Shown piece by piece: positions 55,739 through 64,000 of a stretch of DNA of 64,000 nt (position 1 is the first letter of the stretch; every line of letters starts with the position of its first letter). Made by a program: the position numbers and the translations under genes. Source of the DNA: Zea mays. Taxonomy: Eukaryota > Streptophyta > Magnoliopsida > Poales > Poaceae. The DNA is taken from contig NC_050101.1 in the NCBI RefSeq assembly GCF_902167145.1, positions 134,508,990 to 134,572,989 on the forward strand. Direction: 5' to 3'. The notes under the pieces are model-generated. The model saw only the letters and a list, made by a program, of their open reading frames with translations, made no database searches and was not told the origin of the DNA.

Positions 55739-57649
55739 TAGGATATATCAAACATTATTTTCATAGGTAAGGAGGTAGAATATTGGTTTTATAAGTGGAG
55801 GTAATATAGCCCTTCTCCACCGTCTATTAGCGGCATGTAGGCATGGTGGTGGGAACAATATACTGCTGTTCAAATGAAATGGGCCTTAAATTTTTCTCGG
55901 AGACAAATGGTTGATAATACCGACATAGATACAATGTGTATGTGTATGTATAAATATTCATGGTCTCGGTGACCCTGTAGAGTTTGGTTTGGGGCAAGTG
56001 TAATGAGCGGAATTGAGAGGCTAAAATCCTTTACTATTTAATTTGGCCTCTTTAATTTCCTCCATTCTCTTTGGTCCCAAACCAGCGCTCAGGAACGTCA
56101 ATGTGAGCTATCTTCCATGCTGTGTGATCCAACCAGCTGTTCGCGTTTGCTTGGTTTTGCTGTTTCGTTTGACCGACACCATTCCTGAGAATGGGCATAC
56201 CCAGCGGCGAGTGTAGTGTAGGGGTGGGGGCGCAATTCATGGCCATGAACGAACAGAACGAAAGAGAAGAGGAAGCAGACCAGAAACGGGGGACACAAGA
56301 AGAATTATTAAAATTTATTCAGTAGAAAATCTGAGAAAGATGCTCTCACATTAAGTTGTAGATAGAGTAAAGTAGGAGACACAGATTTGTAGATTACACA
56401 GTTTGACATTGTTTATAGAGTAAAATTTAAAATAGTGGATAAAATAGAAAATGTGGTTGAGAATCTCCTAGAGATAGCCTTTCCATTCGTCCTGTAGCTC
56501 TGACCTCATTTTTTATAATCCCTTGCATTTGCAACCATATGAAGTTCGGCTATAATAGAAAAAAATATGGTGCTTCCAATAGGTGAGGCTAAGGTCGCCT
56601 TGTGGTCGTTGCTACAATCTAATCTTCGGAAATATCTTGCGTTGATGGAACAGCTGCGGCTCATAAAAAATATACTGATATATATATAGGAATGTATGTA
56701 TATTTACTTGGACGGCACCATATATGCGAAACTATATGCTGGTTCGTTGCTGGATCGCAAACGACAGCCCTTAGCTGTGGGTCCACAGGTTGTACCTTTT
56801 TCTGTGCAATCTCATCGTATCCAAGTGAACAGTGATCCATCCCACAAGGACCACTACCGATTTTTGGAACTGAAAAGATACCTTACAACTTGCACCTATC
56901 AAAATTCTTTGCCCACCCCTTTATCTGCAGCAGCTCTCGTATTCATCTTCTACTTCAATATCCACCGTGTAAACAGTGTCTATAATGCTCAACAGTATTT
57001 TGCACAGCTGCATACAATTATACACGCTGCCACAGGCTAAGCAGCTAAGCCCGCCCATGGAGAGTAGGATTACATACAAAATCAAAACATCAAGGATTCT
57101 GTCAGCGGAGCAATTAAGTGACGCCGTCATCTGGATGGCGAGGGGCGACGCCAGGAGGCGGATGGGTCTTCAGCATGACAGTCTAAGTACTGTTTTGTTA
57201 ACTAGATTGCACTCTTTACATAGTAAAGTTTAAAATAGAGAATGATAAAGTAAGTGGGATATAAAGTCCGCTAGAGATAGTCTAACAGGTACCATAGCCT
57301 GATCGTAGAGGATTTCGAATTAAATAGTAAATGGCTCGGAGAATATATATATAGCTAACTCATCGATGCATAGGTATAGTATGCTAGTGTTGTTAACCAT
57401 TATTCTTATAATATTTATGATCTAACAAATTGAGATAATCATAATAACAAAGCAAGACATATTAGTTAGGAATGCCCCACGAGAGAGCAAGATATTAAAA
57501 TTATTTCTCTATCTAATACTTTAAGACATTTTCATATACTCGTTATTGTAGAAAATTGAGCAATAATGGAAAGGTTCATGATAGAAAATGGCTAGTCTAT
57601 TCGAAGGATGTTGAAAAAGTTTTTTTTTTCTTATATTGTAAGATCTTTA
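55739..57649. other. Region without a recognisable gene
   Basis: I see no named gene. A short segment at about 55979-56095 has MITE-like ends (gtttggtttgggg and inverted tggtttggga). Two diverged copies of a tagagtaaaatttaaaatag / agtaaagtttaaaatagag word with nearby ctagagatag lie at 56410-56480 and 57215-57280, perhaps another MITE family. A frame at 56696-57040 has no recognisable domain. Confidence 0.35.
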
Positions 57650-58956
57650 CGTCTAGTCTAAAAAGAGTCCGAGGTCCTTAGCATATGATGGGTATAGAAA
57701 CTGGAGGCGCATGAGCGTGAAGCGTAGAGAACATAAAAATGGTGTTGAACATGCTAGTAATATGAATAAATGGAGTGAATTAATAACTAGACTGTACAAA
57801 AAGAAAACTATTGATAAGGACCTGCGAAAGCAACATAGGAGAAAGAATGCTTAAGGCAAGTTTTGTTAAGAACAGTAGCATTTGAGAAATATCTTGACAA
57901 ACATAAATTGGCTTTTTAGAGGAAGCCGTGAGCATCTTTACAACAATGTAAACTGTAATTTCTTAGCGTGTGTTGAGATGATTACAGAATTCAACTTAGC
58001 AATGCTAGACTATATGAGATTTATTTAGAACAAACAAATTCATCGTCATTATCTCAATCATATAATTCATAATAAGTTCATATCACTTTTAGCTTATGAT
58101 ATTACAAACCAAGGATCCGTGCTAGAAAACCAAGGGAAATCGAGTCTGGTGTATCTTTTGATAATCCCACTGTCGAAGAAGCGGCAAAAAACATATATGC
58201 AATGGCAGCTAAGCAGAGCCAAGGAACATTTAATCCACAAAGAGAGAGAGAGAGAGACATCCTAACGGCTGATCTCGGTAACCCTGAGCATCCTGGTTGT
58301 GTACGAGGAATCTCATCTAAGAAAGGATGGAAGGAAGGATTCAGATCTCAGTGGGAAGGTATGTACAAGAAACGTGATCGATACAAGGAAGATATAGCAG
58401 ATTATTTTAAGGAGGCTAAGAAAGAGTTCAAAGACCTGATGTCTCAAATGCTATCGAATCCTCCACCAGAATTGATGCAGCAATTGGCGAGTATGATGTT
58501 TGTTCAACAGATGACCACTCCACAGATGCAAATAATTCCAGCAGCTCAGCCGCCATCCTGCACCGATTGTACGATCATCCCAAGCTCTGTTGCGACAATG
58601 GGAAATAAGGTCTGCTATCTAGTTGATGACATCATAAAGCTTGTGGCGTGCACACTAGTTATAAGATATTAATAATCATCGTACGAAGAAAGTAGCCACA
58701 GGCCTTGCAATCCCAAGACGCAAGTTTTATGAAAGCAACATTCCAAAAGATCATTGCAGGGTAGAAGTGACAACGGTCGTCCAAGGATCCAAGGGCGACA
58801 TGCTAGACATCCCTGGACCCGAAGGTATATTGAGACACTTGGACAAGCAGTAAAGAATTTCATCCTTTGGCCTCGAAGGGATGTTGAATTGGTTGATCCA
58901 CAATTGTCGTCGTCGTCCCCTGCCCAACTTCTAATGCAAGAGTCATCACCTGTACT
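57650..58956 (+). pseudogene. CACTA (En/Spm, Ptta-type) transposon protein remnant
   Basis: The frame 58202-58672 encodes ILTADLGNPEHPGCVRGISS, KKGWKEGFRSQWEGMYKKRD and a coiled coil, matching the plant transposase (Ptta/En/Spm) proteins that accompany TNP2. After a frame break the C-terminal part continues (AIPRRKFYESNIPKDHCRVE, GIETLGQAVKNFILWPRRDV, to 58956). Upstream 57650-57853 encodes [20 protein letters not shown], likely an earlier part. The Opie-like insertion at 58957 cuts it. Inactive. Confidence 0.7.
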
Positions 58957-60119
58957 TGAAAGGGAAATAGGTTTACACCCTTTCCTAATTGATTTTGGTG
59001 GTTGAGTTGCCCAACACAAATAATTGGACTAACTAGTTTGCTCTAGATTATGGGTTCTACAGGTGCTAAAGGTTCACAACAAACCAATAAAAAGACCGAG
59101 AAAGGATTCAAAAATAGAGAGCTAAAGTCAGCCGAAGTGTCCCCTGGTCTGGCGCACCGGACTGTCCGGTGTGCCACCGGACAGTGTCCGGTGCACCAGG
59201 GACTCCAACTCCGAACTGCTCACCTTCGGGAATTCTAGGAGCCACTCCGCTATAATTCACCGGATTGTCCGGTGTGCCAGTGGAGCAACGGCTACTTCGC
59301 GCCAACGGTCGTCTGCAGAAGGCATTAAATGCGCTACAGTGCGCGCCAGAGTCAGAGCAGAACCAGATGGCGCACCGGACAGTGAACAGTGCCTGTCCGG
59401 TGGCCCAGAAGACAGAAGCTCCAACGGTCAGAATCCAACGGCTGGGTGACGTGGCAGGCGCACCGGACAGTGTTCGGTGGCGCACCGGACTGTCTGGTGT
59501 GCCATGCGACAGCAGCCTTCACCAAACGGCTAGTTTGGTGGTTGGGGCTATAATTACCCCCAACCACCCACCATTCGTTGCATCCAAGTTTTCGGACTTT
59601 CCACACCTTACAAGAGCTATAGCATTCAATACAAGACACACCAAAGAGATCAAATCCTCTCCAAGTCCAAAGATCATTCCCAATCAAATAGTGACTCGTG
59701 AGAGAGTGACTTGTGTTCATTTGAGCTCTTGCGCTTGGATTGCTTCTTTTTCTCATTCTTTCTTGTGATCAACTCAATTGTAACCGAGGCAAGAGACACC
59801 AATTGTGTGGTGGTCCTTGCAGGGACTTTGTGTCCCGTTTGATTGAGAAGAGAAGCTCACTCGGTCTAAGTGACCGTTTGAGAGAGGGAAATGGTTGAAA
59901 GAAACCCAGTCTTTGTGACCACCTCAACGGGGAGTAGGTTTGCAAGAACCGAACCTCGGTAAAACAAATCCTTGTGTCTCACTATTTATTTGCTTGCAAT
60001 TTGTTTTTCACCCTCTCTCTCGGACTCGTTCATATTTCTAACACTAACCCGGCTTGTAGTTGTGCTTAAGTTTATAAATTTCAGATTCGCCCTATTCACC
60101 TCCCTCTAGGCAACTTTCA
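58957..60119 (+). repeat. 5' LTR of the second Opie-like element
   Basis: 1163 bp, TG...CA (ends aggcaactttca). It has the caccggactgtccggtg palindromes (59155-59500), several decayed, and a TATA-like ctataatta at 59548-59556. Confidence 0.88.
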
Positions 60120-60121
60120 AT

Positions 60122-60133
60122 TGGTATCGGAGC
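60122..60133 (+). other. Primer-binding site
   Basis: tggtatcggagc, two bases after the LTR; complementary to the tRNA-iMet 3' end with one mismatch, as in the Ji-like element. Confidence 0.85.
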
Positions 60134-60164
60134 CCGATGCTTCATTAGAGCTTAACCGCTCGAA

Positions 60165-62800
60165 GTGATGTCGGGAGATCACGCCAAGAAGATGATGATC
60201 GGCGGTGAGAAGACCGCTACAAGCCACGGGAAGGCTCCATCAATGGAGTCCGCTAACAAGAAGAAGGATGGATCTCCTTCACGCATTCGATCGCACAAGA
60301 GTGGCGAAAAGAAGAAGAAAATGAAGAAGGTGGTCTACTACGAGACCGACTCTTCATCGCCCTCTACATCTGGATCCGACGCCGCGTCCGTCACCTCTAA
60401 GCGCCAAGAGCGCAAGAAGTATAGTAAGATTCCCCTACGCTATCCTCGCATTCCTAAGCATACTCCATTACTTTCCGTCCCATTAGGCAAACCACCGACG
60501 TTTGACGGTGAAGATTATTCTAGGTGGAGTGATATGATGAGATATCACCTAACCTCACTCCACAAAAGCATATGGGATGTTGTTGAGTTTGGTGTACAGG
60601 TACCATCCGTAGGGGATGAAGATTATGATGAGGACAAAGTGGCCCAAATCGTGCACTTCAACTCCCAAGCCACCACTATACTCCTCACCTCTCTAAGTCG
60701 AGAGGAGTATAACAAGGTGCAAGGATTGAAGAGCGCCAAGGAGATTTGGGATGTACTCAAGACCGCGCACGAAGGAGACAAGGTGACAAAAATCACCAAG
60801 CGGGAGACAATCGAGGGGGAGCTCGGTCGCTTCAGGCTTCGCCAAGGGGAGGAGCCACAAGAGATGTACAACCGGCTCAAGACCTTGGTGAACCAAGTGC
60901 GCAACCTCGGGAGCACCAAATGGGATGACCATGAAATGGTCAAGGTTATTCTTAGATCACTCATTTTTCTTAACCCTACACAAGTTCAATTAATACGTGG
61001 TGATCCGAGATACACACTAATGTCTCCCGAGGAAGTAATAGGAAAATTTGTGAGCTTTGAGTTGATGATCAAAGGCTCAAAGAAAATCATCGAGCAAGAT
61101 CCCTCCTCCACGCCCGAGGCACAACCGGTCGCATTCAAGGCGATGGAGGAAAAGAAGGAAGAGTCTACATCAAGTAGACTCCCCATTGACGCCTCCAAGC
61201 TCGACAATGAGGAGATGGCGCTCATCATCAAGAGCTTCCGCCAAATCCTCAAGCAAAGGAGGGGGAAGGACTACAAATCCCGCTCCAAGAAAGTGTGCTA
61301 CAAGTGTGGTAAGCCCAGTCACTTTATTGCAAAATGTCCATTGTCAAGTGACAGTGATAGGGATAACGACAAGAAGGGCAAGAGGAGAGAAAAGAAGAGG
61401 TACCACAAGAGGAAGGGCGGCGATGCCCATGTGTGCCGCGAGTGGAACTCCGACGAGAGCTCCACCGACTCCTCCTCCGACGAGGACGCCGCCAACATCG
61501 CCATCACCAAAGGACTCCTCTTCCCCAACGTCGGCCACAAGTGCCTCATGGCAAAGGACGGCAAAAGGAAGAAGGTAAAATCAAAATCCTCCACTAAATA
61601 TGCAACCTCTAGTGATGAGGATAATTCTAGTGATGAGGAGGATAATTTGCGCACTCTTTTGCCAACCTAAACATGCAACAAAAAGAAAAGTTGAATGAAT
61701 TAATTAGTGCTATTCATGAGAAGGATGAACTCTTGTACACCCAAGAGGACTTCCTAATTAAGGAAAACAAGAAGCATGTTAAGGTTAAAAATGCTTACGC
61801 TCTAGAAGTAGAAAAATGTGAAAAACTATCTAGTGAGCTAAGCACTTGCCATGATATTATTGCCAACCTTAGAAATGAGAATGCTAAAATAATTGCTAAG
61901 GTTGATTCAAATGTATGTGATGATTCAATTTCCAATCTTAGAGATGATAATGTTAGTTTACTTGCTAAGATTGAAGAATTAAATGTCTCTCTTGCTAGCC
62001 TTAGAAACGAGAATGAAAAATTAATTGCTAAGGCTAAGGACTTAGATGTTTGCAATGTTACCATTTCCTATCTTAGAAGTGAAAATGACATTTTACATGC
62101 TAAGATTGTTGAACTAAAATCTTGCAAACCCTCTACATCTATCGTTGAGCATGTTTCCAATTGCACTAGATGTAGAGACATTAATGTTGATGCTATTTAT
62201 GATCACCTAGCTTTAATTAAGAAACAAAATGATCACATAGCTCAACTAAATGCCAAAATTAATGAGCATGACTTAGAAAATGAAAAATTTAAATTTGCTA
62301 GAAGCATGCTTTATAGTGGGAGACGCCCTGGCATCAAGGATGACATTGGCTTCCAAAAGGGAGACAATGTCAAACTTAATGCCCCTCCTAAAAGATTGTC
62401 TAACTTTGTTAAGGGCAAGGCTCCCATGGCTCAGGATAACGAGGGTTACATTTTGTACCCTGCCGGTTATCCCGAGCACAAGATTAGGAGAATTCACTCT
62501 AGGAAGTCTCACTCTGGCTCTAACCATGCTTTTATATATAAGAGTGAGACATCTAGTTCTAGGCAATCAACCCATGATAAATTACCTAAGAAGAAAACTC
62601 CTAGTGCATCAAATGAACCTAGCATTTCATTTAAGACTTTTGATGCATCTTATGGTTTAACTAACAAATCCAGCAAGGTAGTTGTCAAATATGTTGGGGG
62701 CAAACACAAGGGGTCAAAGACTTGTGTTTGGGTACCCAAAGTTCTTGTATCTAATGTCAAAGGACCCAAAACCGTTTGGGTACTTAAAATCAAGAACTAA
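60165..62800 (+). pseudogene. gag: gag of the second Opie-like element (one frameshift)
   Basis: 60165-61670 encodes the N-terminus (MMSGDHAKKMMIGGEK), the UBN2 region (IWDVLKTAHEGDK, MYNRLKTLVNQVR) and the zinc knuckle CYKCGKPSHFIAKC. A single-base loss near 61655, after EEDNLRTL, breaks the frame. 61673-62800 continues in another frame with the coiled-coil half and the conserved end (LKIKN). Compared with the intact copy, Gly in the knuckle is Ser. A Gag of about 880 residues is split in two. Confidence 0.9.
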
Positions 62801-62816
62801 ATTTGTTTTGTAGCTT

Positions 62817-63878
62817 TATGCATCCGGTGGCTCAAGTTGGATCATCGACAGCGGGTGCACAAACCACATGACAGGGGAGAAGAAGATGTTCTCCTCCTAT
62901 GAGAAAAACCAAGATCCCCAACGAGCCATCACATTCGAGGATGGGAATCAAGGCTTGGTCAAAGGATTGGGTAAAATTGCTATATCTCCTGACCATTCCA
63001 TTTCAAATGTTTTTCTTGTAGATTCTTTAGATTATAACTTGCTTTCAGTTTCGCAATTATGTAAAATGGGTTACAACTGTCTTTTTACGGATATAGGTGT
63101 TATTGTCTTTAGAAGAAGTGATGATTCAGTAGCATTTAAGGGAGTGTTAGAGGGTCAGCTATACTTAGTAGATTTTGATAAAGCTGAACTCGACACTTGC
63201 TTAATTGCTAAGACTAACATGGGCTGGCTCTGGCATCGCCGACTAGCACATGTTGGAATGAAGAATCTTCACAAGCTTCTAAAGGGAGAACACATTTTGG
63301 GACTAACAAATGTTCATTTTGAGAAAGACAGGATTTGTAGCGCATGTCAGGCAGGGAAGCAAGTTGGTGTTCATCATCCACACAAGAACATCATGACAAC
63401 TGACAGGCCACTCGAGCTCCTACACATGGATCTTTTCGGTCCGATAGCTTACATAAGCATCGGCGGGTGTAAGTACTGTCTAGTTATTGTGGATGATTAT
63501 TCTCGCTTCACTTGGGTGTTCTTTTTGCAGGAAAAATCTCATACCCAAGAGACCTTAAAGGGATTCTTGAGACGGGCTCAAAAAGAGTTCGGCTTAAGGA
63601 TCAAGAAAATTAGAAGCGACAACGGGACGGAGTTCAAGAACTCTCAAATCGAATGCTTCCTTGAGGAGGATGGCATCAAGCATGAGTTCTCTTCTCCCTA
63701 CACGCCACAACAAAATGGTGTAGTGGAGAGGAAGAATAGAACTCTATTGGACATGGCAAGAACCATGCTTGATGAGTACAAGACTTCGGATCGGTTTTGG
63801 GCCGAGGCGGTCAACACTGCTTGCTACACCATCAACCGGTTGTATCTACATCGAATCCTCAAGAAAACATCTTATGAA
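62817..63878 (+). pseudogene. pol: pol of the second Opie-like element, truncated
   Basis: The frame opens at ttgtagctttatgcatccgg (in-frame TAG just upstream) with the protease motif DSGCTNHM, the first Met following at 62868. It continues through GAG-pre-integrase [15 protein letters not shown] and the integrase core ([31 protein letters not shown]) to KKTSYE at about 63878. There it runs into unrelated sequence beginning tgtaatacccactttg. Reverse transcriptase and RNase H would lie beyond the insertion. Confidence 0.88.
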
Positions 63879-64000
63879 TGTAATACCCACTTTGTAAGAA
63901 AATCTAAGAGTAGAAATTATATTCCTTTGCATATATAAGTGTCATCCCTATTTATCATTTCATGTGGACACCTCACTTACACCAATAAATAATTAACAAA
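63879..64000. mobile_element. Start of a further LTR-type insertion, continues outside the window
   Basis: Begins TGTAATACCCACTTTGTAAG exactly where the pol reading frame breaks; TGTAATACCC-type starts are known for gypsy LTRs. The last five pol bases before it, atgaa, should reappear as the duplication at the other end. Only 122 bp are visible. Confidence 0.5.

Larger units (their letters stand above)
58957..63878 (+). mobile_element. Opie-like Sirevirus, 3'-truncated by a further insertion
   Basis: 5' LTR, PBS, gag and the first third of pol are present on the plus strand; at 63879 the pol frame stops abruptly at a new LTR-like start. The 5-bp flank before the LTR is gtact; the other end lies outside the window. 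The coding parts are close to those of the Opie-like copy at 42849-52345, and the LTR begins TGAAAGGGAAATAGGTTTAC. Confidence 0.88.

Noticed and set aside
1..64000. tRNA or rRNA genes
   Set aside because: I saw no cloverleaf with A and B boxes and no rRNA text; the only structural RNA I can support is U2.

Overview
The window reads as a piece of maize, or a very close relative, nuclear genome. Evidence: two host genes with plant-type structure, a plant U2 snRNA gene with its USE promoter element, and a dense nest of grass transposons. The nest includes three Sirevirus (Ty1-copia) elements whose LTRs carry the CCGGACTGTCCGG-type palindromes I associate from memory with the maize Ji and Opie families. 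No database was searched; all family names rest on recognition.

Layout. 1-8.5 kb: decayed exons of a BIM-type bHLH gene, split inside an exon by a 6.2-kb LTR-only insertion (1806-8035) that contains a degenerate ~180-bp tandem array. 8.5-13.2 kb: remnants on the minus strand of an ANT-like AP2 gene (10464-11340) and of a RanBPM-like CTLH/CRA gene (12429-12809). 13.9-17.3 kb: an 11-exon gene for a plastid-targeted HAD-family protein resembling PYRP2. 18.4-20 kb: a Helitron-like terminus, an unassigned GC-rich fragment split by a hAT element, and a U2 snRNA gene on the minus strand. 20.3-24.3 kb: a long-LTR fragment with a MITE, then a CACTA element with its own nested MITE. 24.7-25.35 kb: an intact single-exon germin-like protein gene (minus). 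25.8-42.7 kb: a large defective CACTA transposon with a broken TNP2 gene, invaded by a MITE, an old Sirevirus-like LTR, a hAT element and a full Ji-like element (30334-39269, TSD cctag). 42.7-55.7 kb: a deleted copia element (minus) invaded by a complete Opie-like element (42849-52345, TSD cccgt) with intact gag and pol, and by a hAT element. 57.6-64 kb: a CACTA gene remnant invaded by another Opie-like element, whose pol is cut by a further LTR insertion at the window edge.

Only the HAD gene, the germin-like gene, perhaps the U2 gene, and the pol (Ji-like) and gag/pol (Opie-like) frames look intact. The host genes share no pathway. The window's logic is serial nested insertion, readable from target-site duplications and LTR divergence. 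I found no convincing new biological system. The most unusual items are the regulatory-gene remnants clustered upstream of the HAD gene, the U2 gene with a duplicated 3' stem, the HAD protein lacking the usual nucleophile, and a splice-acceptor-like sequence kept at the gag-pol junction of all three Sireviruses.
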